The translations under genes and the position numbers were made by a program. The notes below the pieces were generated by a model. That model was not told where the DNA came from, ran no database searches, and worked only from the letters and a program-made list of their open reading frames with translations. A DNA stretch of 64,000 nucleotides from Stappia indica (GTDB taxonomy: Bacteria > Pseudomonadota > Alphaproteobacteria > Rhizobiales > Stappiaceae), in contig NZ_CP046908.1 of the NCBI RefSeq assembly GCF_009789575.1, positions 2,397,001 to 2,461,000 on the forward strand. The letters run 5' to 3'. Below, in pieces: positions 56,484-64,000 of this stretch. Position 1 is the stretch's first letter; every line of letters begins with the position of its first letter.

Positions 56484-57380
56484 TTACAGCGCCGGGGCGG
56501 GCAGCCCCCGGCGGGCACAGGCCGCCTGCACGGTGTTGGCCAGCAGGCAGGCGATGGTCATCGGCCCGACGCCGCCCGGCACCGGGGTGATCGCCCCGGC
56601 GACCTTCACCGCCTCGTCGAAGGCGACGTCGCCGACGAGCCGCGTCTTGCCCTCGCCGCGCTCGGGCGCCGGCACCCGGTTGATGCCGACATCGATCACC
56701 GTCGCCCCCGGCTTCACCCAGTCGCCGCGCACCATCTGCGGCCGGCCGACGGCCGCGACCAGAATATCGGCGCGCCGGCACAGGTCGGCGATGTCGCGCG
56801 TGCGCGAATGCGCCATGGTCACCGTGCAATTGGCGTTCTGCAGCAGCAGCGCAACCGGCTTGCCGACCAGGATCGAGCGGCCGAGCACCACCGCGTCGAG
56901 GCCGGAGAGATCCCCGCCATGCGCCTCGCTCGCCAGCATCACGCAGCCCTTCGGCGTGCAGGGTACCAGGCCCGGCCGGCCGAGCACGATCCGCCCGGCA
57001 TTGGTCGGGTGCAGCCCGTCGACATCCTTGGCCGGGTCGATGGCCAGCACCACCTTGTCCGTGTCGATCTGCGCCGGCAGCGGCATCTGCACCAGGATGC
57101 CGTCGACCTCCGGGTCCGCATTGAGCCGCGCCACCAGATCCAGCAGCTCCGCCTCGGGCGTCTCCGCCGGCAGCCGGTGCTCGATCGAGCGCATGCCGCA
57201 TTCCTCGGTCTGGCGCACCTTGTTGGCGACATAGACCTGGCTCGCCGGGTCCTCGCCGACCAGCACCACCGCAAGGCCGGGCATCACGCCGTGACCGGCC
57301 TTCAGCGCGGAAACGGCCTCGCGCACATCGCCGCGCAGGCGCGCCGCCCGCGCCTTGCCGTCGATCAGCTTTGCAGTCAT
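56484..57380 (-). CDS. folD: Methylenetetrahydrofolate dehydrogenase / methenyl-THF cyclohydrolase
   Basis: A 298-residue bifunctional FolD of one-carbon metabolism. [20 protein letters not shown] then KVRQ holds the catalytic lysine, VQMPLPAQI and GLVPCTPKG are cofactor/substrate motifs, [18 protein letters not shown] is the NADP site and [17 protein letters not shown] the C-terminal signature. The ATG at 57380 fits homologues. The DUF167 and yggT genes lie just upstream on the same strand, a conserved cluster. Confidence 0.96.
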   Translation of the reverse strand: MTAKLIDGKARAARLRGDVREAVSALKAGHGVMPGLAVVLVGEDPASQVYVANKVRQTEECGMRSIEHRLPAETPEAELLDLVARLNADPEVDGILVQMPLPAQIDTDKVVLAIDPAKDVDGLHPTNAGRIVLGRPGLVPCTPKGCVMLASEAHGGDLSGLDAVVLGRSILVGKPVALLLQNANCTVTMAHSRTRDIADLCRRADILVAAVGRPQMVRGDWVKPGATVIDVGINRVPAPERGEGKTRLVGDVAFDEAVKVAGAITPVPGGVGPMTIACLLANTVQAACARRGLPAPAL

Positions 57381-57416
57381 GGAACCTCCGGAAGACACCG
57401 CCAAAGTAAAGTTGGG

Positions 57417-57767
57417 TTACTCTAGCCGCCCGCTGCCGGCGATGTCGGCAAGGCGAGCGGCAATCGCTTGCGCATCCGCGTCATCGCGGGCGCCAAGGAG
57501 AAACGTCTTGAGCCGCGCCGTCGCGCCCGCGGTCAGCCGCACGTCGCGCTTCGCAAGGCCGAGTTCGGCGGCCAGCACGCTGGCGACGGCCGCATTGGCC
57601 GCGCCCTTGTCGGCGACCGCCCGCACCCGCACGCAGAGCACGGCCCGCCCGTCGGACAGCCGCGTCACCCCGTCGATGCCGTCGCGCGCGGCGCGCGGCG
57701 TTGCCCGCACCGCAAGGCGCACCCCGTCCCGCGTCACGCTCCACGCCGTCTCCGCATCGCCGGTCAT
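57417..57767 (-). CDS. DUF167 (YggU-like) protein
   Basis: A 116-residue protein of the DUF167 family (small alpha/beta fold of unknown function). The family block LAVRATPRAARDGIDG near the N terminus and KGAANAAVASVLAAELGLAK with VRLTAGATARLKT are all present. It sits between yggT and folD, as in many bacteria. The ATG at 57767 was chosen; a longer frame overlaps yggT. Confidence 0.9.
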   Translation of the reverse strand: MTGDAETAWSVTRDGVRLAVRATPRAARDGIDGVTRLSDGRAVLCVRVRAVADKGAANAAVASVLAAELGLAKRDVRLTAGATARLKTFLLGARDDADAQAIAARLADIAGSGRLE

Positions 57768-57789
57768 CGCGGCCGGGCCGGCCAAGGCG

Positions 57790-58080
57790 TCAGAAGACGT
57801 TGGGATAGACGTAATAGGCCAGCACCCGCTGCAGCAGGAAGATGCCGAGCAGCAGGATGATCGGCGACAGGTCGAGCCCGCCCATCGACGGCACATAGCG
57901 GCGGATCGGCCGCAGCAAGGGTTCGGTCAGGTTGTAGAGCACCTGCCCGATCATCGCGACGAACTGGTTGCGCGAGTTGATCACGTTGAAGGCATAGAGC
58001 CAGGAGAAGATCGCGCTGGCGATGATCACCCACGTATAGAGATTGAGGATGAGGAAGATCACGTCGAGGATGGCACGCAT
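57790..58080 (-). CDS. YggT family membrane protein
   Basis: A 96-residue protein with two membrane helices: residues about 3-24 ([19 protein letters not shown]) and 70-90 ([20 protein letters not shown]). The conserved [17 protein letters not shown] and [19 protein letters not shown] segments identify YggT. Family members are linked to cell shape, division or photosystem complexes in other groups; the role here is unknown. It precedes DUF167 and folD. Confidence 0.93.
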   Translation of the reverse strand: MRAILDVIFLILNLYTWVIIASAIFSWLYAFNVINSRNQFVAMIGQVLYNLTEPLLRPIRRYVPSMGGLDLSPIILLLGIFLLQRVLAYYVYPNVF

Positions 58081-58241
58081 GGGCGGCGGGTCTCCGGCTT
58101 GGACCGTCGGGGGGCTTGGACAAACGGGCGATTTCCCCTCATGTAGCCGCCGCGCGCGCCCGCCGCAAGGCTCCAGAGACCCGCATCCCGGCCCGCAAGC
58201 CGGGCTTGTCTACAGGCTGTCCTCACGCACCGGGGAAATGC

Positions 58242-58270
58242 TTGACAGGGGCACCTGCCCTCTCCTAAAT
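58242..58270 (+). promoter_or_regulatory. Sigma-70-type promoter of tRNA-Ala
   Basis: TTGACA (58242-58247) and CTAAAT (58265-58270) are spaced by exactly 17 bases; the predicted start at about 58277 is 14 bases before the tRNA. Confidence 0.75.
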
Positions 58271-58290
58271 GCCGCTCACGCTCGAAGAGC

Positions 58291-58366
58291 GGGGCCGTAG
58301 CTCAGATGGGAGAGCGCTGCAATCGCACTGCAGAGGTCAGGGGTTCGATTCCCCTCGGCTCCACCA
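58291..58366 (+). tRNA. tRNA-Ala (anticodon CGC)
   Basis: A 76-base cloverleaf: acceptor GGGGCCG/CGGCTCC, D arm GCTC...GAGC, anticodon stem CTGCA/TGCAG with loop ATCGCAC (anticodon CGC, codon GCG), T arm GGGTTCGATTCCC within CAGGGG/CCCCTC, and an encoded CCA end. Identity element G3-U70-type pairing was checked by eye only. A good promoter precedes it. No duplicate of its 3' end was found, so I see no integration at this site. Confidence 0.93.
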
Positions 58367-58616
58367 ATTTTCCCCTTCCGTTGAAAACATTGGCCGAAAG
58401 CGCCCGCCTCGGGCCTTCGCGATGACCGGCAAGGTCGCCGCGCGGGCATAATCTCCTGCGCCGCGAACGGCTTGGGGACAAGGCCGGGGCAGCCTCTCGC
58501 CTTGCATCGCGGCGCAGTGTCCACCGCCCCTTCCGCCGATCCCTAAAATTGCAACGATCCGGTTCAGCCGATGTTCATCCGCCCTCTCCTACTGGGAGGC
58601 GACAGGATGACACCCG

Positions 58617-59786
58617 ATGCCCGCTCTCGACTTTCAGACCCTTTATATCCTGATCTTCCTCAACTCGCTGGCCGTGACCGCGGTCTGGGCGGGGTTTGCC
58701 TGGATGTACCGCCCGCACACCGCCGCCCGGCACTGGCTCGCCGGTACGCTTCTGTCGCTGGTGGGCGGGCTCGTGCTGGCGACCCAGGGCAATGCGGGCG
58801 CGCTGGTGCCCGCCGTCCTCGGCAACACGATCATCCTTTTCGGTTTCGCGCAGTTCTGGATCGGCTTGCGGCGCTTTTCCCGGCAAGACGGCGGACAGGT
58901 GCTCGCCGTTGCCTTTTCCCTCGCCGCCGCGGTCGTGATGATCGCCCTGCACGACAGCGGCCGCGGCCGCGCCATCGTCTATGCCTCGGGCCAGTCCGCC
59001 GTGATGCTGGCCTGCCTTGTCCAGCTGCTGCGCAACCGGGTCTCGGGCATCGGCGCGGTGATTGCCGCCACCGCCTTCGCCGTGGCGCTTGCCGGCCAGA
59101 CCCTCATCGTCGCCTCGAACGGGGCGGTGCTCGCGGGCGCGCTGGACTACGAGGTCTATTACGCGCTCGCCTCCTATGCCCTGCTCTGCACGGTGTTCAG
59201 CGCCACCGTCTGGAACCTCGGCTTTGCGCTGATGGCCGTCGACAGTCTGCACCGGCAACTGAAGAGCCTTTCGGAAACCGACGCGCTGACGGGCCTTGCC
59301 AACCGCCGGGCCTTCGCGGCCCGCATGGACCGGTTGCAGCAACAGGCGAACGAGCGCCCCTGGTGCCTGGTGCTGATCGATCTCAACGACTTCAAGCCCC
59401 TCAACGACCGCTTCGGCCATCTGGCCGGCGACCGGGCGCTGGCGCATTTCGCGCAAGTTCTGCTCTCCTGCGCAAGGCCCGGCGACCTGGTCGCGCGTCT
59501 CGGCGGCGACGAGTTCGCCCTGCTGCTTCCCGCTGCGCCCCTTGCCGAGGCCGGCACGCTGGCCCAGGCGATCCGCCGGAAGGTGGCCTCGTCGCCGCTG
59601 GCCGTGGACGGCGAGACCGTGCCGATGTCCGCCGCCATCGGCCTTGCGGGGTCCGGCGAGGAGCCCGCCAGCGGCGACCGGCTGTTCTCCCTCGCCGACG
59701 CGCGGCTTTACGAGGACAAGACGGCGTCGAAGGCGCAGCGCCCGCGCTCGGCTCCGCCGCGGCTCCAGCTCGCCACGCAGGGCTAG
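58617..59786 (+). CDS. Membrane GGDEF protein (probable diguanylate cyclase)
   Basis: A 389-residue protein with about six to seven membrane helices (residues 5-205) and a C-terminal GGDEF domain (about 225-375). The active-site motif RLGGDEFALLL is at about 294-304, and LIDLNDFKPLNDRFGH gives the substrate site, so it should make cyclic di-GMP. RPGD, five residues before GGDEF, is the product-inhibition I-site. No EAL domain. The membrane half is an MHYT-like or 7TM sensor that I cannot name. The TAG stop lies in the CTAG at the edge of the MITE-like element. Confidence 0.92.
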   Translation: MPALDFQTLYILIFLNSLAVTAVWAGFAWMYRPHTAARHWLAGTLLSLVGGLVLATQGNAGALVPAVLGNTIILFGFAQFWIGLRRFSRQDGGQVLAVAFSLAAAVVMIALHDSGRGRAIVYASGQSAVMLACLVQLLRNRVSGIGAVIAATAFAVALAGQTLIVASNGAVLAGALDYEVYYALASYALLCTVFSATVWNLGFALMAVDSLHRQLKSLSETDALTGLANRRAFAARMDRLQQQANERPWCLVLIDLNDFKPLNDRFGHLAGDRALAHFAQVLLSCARPGDLVARLGGDEFALLLPAAPLAEAGTLAQAIRRKVASSPLAVDGETVPMSAAIGLAGSGEEPASGDRLFSLADARLYEDKTASKAQRPRSAPPRLQLATQG

Positions 59787-60051
59787 GTCGTGAACTCATA
59801 ATTCTGACGAGAAACGGTATGCCCGAACCCGATCGGATACAAGGAGCAAGGCCGCAGGAAACCATTAGGTTTTCAAGGGCTTGCGACGCTGTTGCCGGCG
59901 GGTTCCGGCATACCCGAAGGGCGCCGTTCGAGCTTCGATCTGCGGCGTCGGATCGCTCGGCCGGGGGACTGCCCCGGCCATCGCGCTCCTCCTAGCATAT
60001 CATTGCCCGACCGGACGCCGTTTCCGGCACAATTATGAGTCCACGACCTAG
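59783..60051. mobile_element. CTAG-flanked MITE-like element (~265 bp)
   Basis: Terminal inverted repeats of about 31 bp: left end 59787-59817 (GTCGTGAACTCATAATTCTG...) and right end 60018-60047, its inverted match with five or six differences. Both ends abut CTAG (59783-59786 and 60048-60051), consistent with a four-base target duplication as made by IS5-group transposases (YTAR). No transposase fits inside. The interior lacks a gene. A solo right end occurs at 38317-38372. Confidence 0.65.
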
Positions 60052-60075
60052 GTCGTGGACTCATAATTGTGCCGG
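60024..60075. repeat. 52-bp perfect palindrome
   Basis: Positions 60024-60049 are the exact reverse complement of 60050-60075, centred on CCTAGG. The left arm is the right end of the MITE-like element; the right arm is a second copy of the same end in opposite orientation and encodes the last residues (HNYESTT) of the TPR protein gene. Confidence 0.95.
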
Positions 60076-62987
60076 GCGAGGCTGAGATCGTCCTTCTTCA
60101 GCATCAGATAGCGGTACATGACCGAGGAGAAATTCTGGTTGTCCGCGCCCGACGTCATGACGCCGGCAAGAAGGTCCAGATAGTCCTGCGCCCAGCGCGC
60201 GGCCCAGCTATCGGTGTCTTCGTCCGGCAAGGCGTCCGCCATGCGCCGCACATCGACCCGCACGTCCGTGCCCGACCGCAGGGCCTGCATCCAGTAGATC
60301 GGCACCCCCAGCGCCTGGGCGACCTTCGGCACCGTGTCGAGCAGCGTGCAGCGCACACCGAACAGGCTGCCGGCCGCCTCGCTCCTGAAGCCTGCCTTCG
60401 TGTTGGCCTCGGCCGGAAAATCGGGGGTGGAGAAGACGCTCATCCCGCCTTTCAGGCATTTGACGATCCGTGCCGCAGCCAGTCGGTCTGTCGGTAGGAT
60501 GATCTCGTAATTGCTGTTCAGGTCCTCGTGACGGGTCACCGAGCTCACCAGGAACGCGGTGTTCTGAAAATAACTCCCGCGAAAAATCAGGTTGCCGATA
60601 CCCAGATGCGTTCCGACGATCAGCGTGGGAACGCGCGACCTCATGCGCTCCTCCAGCTCGGCGAAGGCATCGCTGCGCTCGAATGCGAGCCGGGCATCGC
60701 GGCACACATTGCGCGGGCCGATGACCCGGTGGAGGTAAGTCGCGTACTGCGCGCGTGCGAGCCACGCCGCCCGGTCGGCGCGCGCCTCGCCCTGCAGCTG
60801 CCATGCAATCAGCCCGGCGGCCGAGGGCGTGCCCGGTTCGGACTGCCCGGCTTCCGCCGCCGCGAACAGATCGTGCAGGTCCTCGCCGCTCAAGGGTCGG
60901 TATCGGGGATAGGATGACGGAGCCAGCCTGGTCGGATCGTCCTCGTGGCGCAGAAAGTACCGTGCAAGCCTCGTGGCGTTGGACACGTCCGGGCTCTGCA
61001 AGGCCGCATGGCGCGCGATCCACTCGCGAAGCCCGGTCAGGCGATCCACGAGGGGGATGTAGCGCGCCATCCAGATCCAATGCTCGGCAGGCAGCGCGCC
61101 GGAGCAGATCTGCTCGATGAGAAACGCCGCCCCGCCCTCGGCATCGCCGAACACGAAGAACAGTTCGTGACGCAGCTTCAATGCCGCGACATCGGCCGGG
61201 TTATGCGAAAGGACAGTCTCGGTCGCCGCCAGCGACCTTGCGAACTCTTCCGTCTCGAACTGTGCCCGTGCCTTGAGCGCCAGCAGCTGGATATCGCGGG
61301 GCGACTGGCCGCAGGCGCGCCCGGTGCGCGTCAGCAGCTCGGCCCAGGCGCTCGTTCCCATGGCGACCTGCGCCCGCAGGACGCCCAGCGTAAAGTCGGG
61401 AAGGCGATGCTCTGCCTCGGCCAGCAGGTGCTCGAGCCTTGCCATCACCGCGCGCGACGGCGCCGTCCCGAAGCCCCACCGCCCCGCGGCCGCCACCAGT
61501 CTCCTGACATGGTCCAGAAGCGAGGGGGCGTGCCTTGCATCCTCGATCAGGAGGTCCGTGGAGGTCTCGATGTCACTGAGCGTCAGCGCAAGATGGGCGA
61601 GCGCCCGCCTGACCGCGGTGTGGTCTCTCAAGGCGTCCGGCAACCCTGCGGCAAAGGCCTCCGCCTCCTCGATGCGCTCCGTGCTGACGAGGCCGTTCAC
61701 GACCAGCGCCGCGGCTTCCGGGGATCCGGCGTTCCGGTTCCAATAGGCCAGCATCCGCGCATGGGCGTCGTCGGCACGGCCCTCGTTTCGCAGGAGGCGG
61801 ATCTCCAGCCGCTGCAGCGCCGGGCTCAAGCCCTCCCCTTTCGCGATCTGCTCGTCGAGCCGGCCCCGCGCATGGTCGAAGTGGCGCAGGTCCAGGTCCA
61901 GCCCGATCCACAGGTCGGCATGCGGGTGACGCGAGGCGGCAAGGGCTGCCTGCGCGCCCGTCATGTCGCCCGCCTGCATCAAGGTCGTGACCTTCTGGCG
62001 AACGATGCCGTCGTCGTCCGGCCAGCGGGCCAGGCCCTCGTCGCAGAGCCGGAGGGCCGCGGTATGATCGAGGGCGAACCGTTCCAGCTGTATCGCCTGC
62101 ACCACGGCCTCGCGGCTGCCCGGCGCCTCCTTCAGGGCCGCCCGCACGGCCTCCAGCGCGGCCCGTATCTCGCCCCTGTCGGTGAGACAGCGCGACGCCT
62201 CAACGCGCAATCTCGCCCGCGCCTGCGGCTGGAGAGCGTCCGGCCGTGCCAGGATCCGCTCGATGATGCCGCGCGCGCCCAGCGGATCGCCGGCATGGCG
62301 CAGCGCCACCGCATGACGCAGCTGCGCCTGCCACTCGTCCGGATGCCGTTCCGACAGTGCCGCGCCGGCGGCGGCGGCCGCGGCGAAGTCCTTCATCCGC
62401 GTCAGGATTTCGACCCGGGCATAGAGCGCCGGCTTGTGCGACGGCGCGGCGACGAGGACCTCCTCGGTCAGCACCAGGCTCTCGGCATGCTCGCCGTTCC
62501 AGTGCAGCGACACCGCCAACTCGTGCTTGATCGGAAGGTTGTCCGGATGGCGCCGCAAAGCCTCGGAGAGGTGACGGATGCTCTCGTCCACGCGCCGGCC
62601 CTGCCGCAATGCCTCGCCCTTTTTTGCGAGCGCGGCGGGATCGCCGGGAAAGCGCGCCAGCATCTGCCGGGCCGCCTCCAGCGCGGCATCGAAATCCCGC
62701 GCCTGCATCAAGGTGTCGACCCTCGCGTAGAGCGCCGGCTTGTGGGCCGGCTCGGCCGCGAGGATCTCCTCCACCAGCGCCAGGCTTTGCGCATGCTCGC
62801 CCTGCCAGCGCAGGGACAGCGCCAGCTCGTACCTGATCGCGAGGCCGCCGGGATGGCGCAGCATGGCCTTTGAAAGATACCGGACGCTCTCGTCCACGCG
62901 CCGGCCCTGCCGCAGCGCGGCCCCCTGTCTGGCGACCGCCGCCGGATCGTCGGGCTCCGGCCTTGCGGCGTCTGGCATGTCTGACAT
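60048..62987 (-). CDS. TPR-repeat protein with C-terminal LpxL-like acyltransferase region
   Basis: A 979-residue cytosolic-looking protein. Residues 10-700 are tetratricopeptide-like helices; the first 220 residues hold two copies of a ~102-residue block (AALRQGRRVDESVRYLSKAM and EALRQGRRVDESIRHLSEAL) duplicated at DNA level too. The C-terminal 220 residues contain TLIVGTHLGIGNLIFRGSYF at about 783-802, then FSTPDFPAEANTKAG and GVRCTLLDTVPKVAQALGVP, reminiscent of Kdo-lipid A acyltransferases, though the usual H-x4-D/E acid is not obvious. It follows the carbamoyltransferase by 30 bp, so one operon is likely. The stop and last residues come from a mobile-element end. Confidence 0.8.
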   Translation of the reverse strand: MSDMPDAARPEPDDPAAVARQGAALRQGRRVDESVRYLSKAMLRHPGGLAIRYELALSLRWQGEHAQSLALVEEILAAEPAHKPALYARVDTLMQARDFDAALEAARQMLARFPGDPAALAKKGEALRQGRRVDESIRHLSEALRRHPDNLPIKHELAVSLHWNGEHAESLVLTEEVLVAAPSHKPALYARVEILTRMKDFAAAAAAGAALSERHPDEWQAQLRHAVALRHAGDPLGARGIIERILARPDALQPQARARLRVEASRCLTDRGEIRAALEAVRAALKEAPGSREAVVQAIQLERFALDHTAALRLCDEGLARWPDDDGIVRQKVTTLMQAGDMTGAQAALAASRHPHADLWIGLDLDLRHFDHARGRLDEQIAKGEGLSPALQRLEIRLLRNEGRADDAHARMLAYWNRNAGSPEAAALVVNGLVSTERIEEAEAFAAGLPDALRDHTAVRRALAHLALTLSDIETSTDLLIEDARHAPSLLDHVRRLVAAAGRWGFGTAPSRAVMARLEHLLAEAEHRLPDFTLGVLRAQVAMGTSAWAELLTRTGRACGQSPRDIQLLALKARAQFETEEFARSLAATETVLSHNPADVAALKLRHELFFVFGDAEGGAAFLIEQICSGALPAEHWIWMARYIPLVDRLTGLREWIARHAALQSPDVSNATRLARYFLRHEDDPTRLAPSSYPRYRPLSGEDLHDLFAAAEAGQSEPGTPSAAGLIAWQLQGEARADRAAWLARAQYATYLHRVIGPRNVCRDARLAFERSDAFAELEERMRSRVPTLIVGTHLGIGNLIFRGSYFQNTAFLVSSVTRHEDLNSNYEIILPTDRLAAARIVKCLKGGMSVFSTPDFPAEANTKAGFRSEAAGSLFGVRCTLLDTVPKVAQALGVPIYWMQALRSGTDVRVDVRRMADALPDEDTDSWAARWAQDYLDLLAGVMTSGADNQNFSSVMYRYLMLKKDDLSLARHNYESTT

Positions 62988-63017
62988 GGAACGACTTCTT
63001 GATTGTGCTGCGCCGGC

Positions 63018-64000
63018 TCAGACTGCTGCCGACTTCTCGATCAAGGTGGTCTCGATCACCACCGCGGACAGGCCCGAGGTCATGAACACCGCCAGGGCAT
63101 CCTCGACCGAGTGGACGATGGGCTTGCCCATGATGTTGAAGCTGGTGTTGAGGACGATCGGAACGCCGGTCCGCTCGCCGAAGCGTCGCACCACCCCATG
63201 CATCCAGGGCGCACTGTTTGGTGTGACGGTCTGCAACCGCCCGGTGCCGTCGGCATGGACGACCGCCGGGACCAGCATCTGCCTGTCCTCGCGCCAGCGA
63301 AGTGTCACCGACATGTAGGGCGCGGGCTGCGGGTTGTCGAACCAGTCCGCGACCTCCTCTTCGCAGACCACCGGCGCGAAGGGGCGGTAGGGCTCGCGCC
63401 CCTTTACCAGCCGGTTGATCCGGTCCTTCATGTCGGCCGGGCGCGGATCGGCCAGGATGGAGCGGTTGCCGAGCGCACGCGGACCGAACTCCGCCCGCCC
63501 GCGCATGACACCGACGATCTTTCCCTCCGCCAGCAGTTCGGCAACCCGGTCCTCGCCATCCGCCGAGATATCGCTCACCCGCGCGATGCCGCCGAGAGTG
63601 TCCAGCCTCGACAGCGCAGCCGTGGCGGCGACCGACCCCAGATACGGCGTCGCCGGCAGCAGGGGCACGCAGGTTGTCTTCGCCGTTTCCATCCAGCTCA
63701 GCAGCGCCGCACCGACCGCATTGCCGTCGTCGGCGGGCGCGGGCGGCACGAACAGCCGGTCGTAGCCCATGCGCCCGGCGATGGTGCCGTTATAGGACGA
63801 GTTGAGCGCGCAGCCGCCGCCGAGGATCAGGTTTCCCTCCGCCCCGTCCGCGCTCTCCGACAGGATCCGGTCGGCGAGGATCGCGTAGGCGGCCTGCCCG
63901 CTCGCGGCAAGGTCCGCCGCGCTCATCAAGGGTTCGCCCGCCGGGCGAGCGAAGGTCCTGATCCTCTCCGCAAGGGCCGGAAGCGCGTCCTTGTCGACGA
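63018..64000 (-). CDS. NodU/CmcH-type carbamoyltransferase, C-terminal part (5' truncated by window)
   Basis: About 327 codons are visible and the frame is open to the window edge, so the N terminus lies outside. NLILGGGCALNSSYNGTIAG belongs to the ASKHA-fold carbamoyl-adenylate part; GRAEFGPRALGNRSILADPR, RINRLVKGREPYRPFAPVV and GVPIVLNTSFNIMGKPIVHS belong to the C-terminal carbamoyl-phosphate-binding domain. The enzymes carbamoylate sugar hydroxyls (NodU on Nod factors) or antibiotic cores. The TTG at 63929 is not the true start. The acyltransferase-like TPR gene lies 30 bp downstream; the two may modify the same glycan or metabolite. Confidence 0.92.
   Translation of the reverse strand, partial: VDKDALPALAERIRTFARPAGEPLMSAADLAASGQAAYAILADRILSESADGAEGNLILGGGCALNSSYNGTIAGRMGYDRLFVPPAPADDGNAVGAALLSWMETAKTTCVPLLPATPYLGSVAATAALSRLDTLGGIARVSDISADGEDRVAELLAEGKIVGVMRGRAEFGPRALGNRSILADPRPADMKDRINRLVKGREPYRPFAPVVCEEEVADWFDNPQPAPYMSVTLRWREDRQMLVPAVVHADGTGRLQTVTPNSAPWMHGVVRRFGERTGVPIVLNTSFNIMGKPIVHSVEDALAVFMTSGLSAVVIETTLIEKSAAV

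Noticed and set aside
58291-58366. tRNA-Ala as an integration site for the downstream GGDEF/MITE region
   Set aside because: I found no repeat of the tRNA 3' end downstream and no integrase gene.

Overview
The window is GC-rich chromosomal DNA from an alphaproteobacterium, most likely a member of the Hyphomicrobiales (a Stappiaceae-like genome would fit, but I cannot prove the family without a search). The evidence is gene order well known from that group: purH / heparinase-II-like / rsmB / htpX; aminotransferase / ftsK / lolA; acnA divergent from ccmABCDG; DUF3108 / rpmB; and yggT / DUF167 / folD. Almost all genes are intact housekeeping or metabolic genes with strong GC bias at third positions. 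No prophage, CRISPR array or rRNA operon is present; one tRNA gene, tRNA-Ala(CGC), is found at 58291-58366.

Layout. 1-6.8 kb: end of a CHAD-domain gene, an AsmA-family envelope protein, a TerB-like protein, a class I glutamine amidotransferase and an asparagine synthetase. 6.8-7.9 kb: a repeat-rich gap holding one small AT-rich membrane-protein gene. 7.9-12.3 kb: a purine (urate) catabolism locus: allantoicase, OHCU decarboxylase, a LysR regulator and, divergently, a PuuD-type urate oxidase; two copies of a 15-bp palindrome lie upstream of uraD and in the lysR-puuD gap. 12.5-23 kb: methyltransferase, MipA-like outer-membrane protein, AlkA-like glycosylase, DUF1232, purH, heparinase II/III-like, rsmB, htpX and an SdhAF4-like factor. 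22.7-28.6 kb: PLP aminotransferase, ftsK, lolA and an ATP-grasp enzyme. 29.2-36.2 kb: acnA and the cytochrome c maturation operon, then a DUF1223 protein. 36-41.6 kb: CDF metal exporter, a low-GC foreign insert with an orphan gene, a soluble hybrid histidine kinase, an AEC permease and gluQ. 41.9-48 kb: pentapeptide-repeat protein, L,D-transpeptidase, patatin-like hydrolase with 3-hydroxybutyrate dehydrogenase, and two tandem paralogous membrane proteins. 48-58 kb: ispG, pdxY, DUF429, lipoprotein L,D-transpeptidase, accA, DUF3108, rpmB, YhhQ-like transporter, folD, DUF167 and yggT. 58.3-64 kb: tRNA-Ala, a GGDEF protein, a MITE-like element, and an operon of a NodU-type carbamoyltransferase plus a large TPR / acyltransferase-like protein.

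The accessory signal sits in three places. (1) 37214-38478: a ~1 kb AT-rich insert carries an unrecognised secreted-looking protein and is bracketed by two copies of the last ~100 bp of the hybrid kinase gene; the copies differ at 8 of 91 bases but encode the same 28 residues. (2) 59783-60075: a ~265-bp element with terminal inverted repeats, CTAG flanks and a 52-bp perfect palindrome; the same terminal repeat ends the insert at 38371. In all three places the CTAG at the element edge supplies the TAG stop codon of the neighbouring gene. (3) 60048-64000: the carbamoyltransferase / TPR-acyltransferase-like pair, probably a surface-glycan or secondary-metabolite tailoring locus continuing beyond the window. 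Four families of interspersed, hairpin-forming intergenic repeats also occur at 6.9-7.9, 28.8-29.0, 41.7-41.9 and 56.4 kb.
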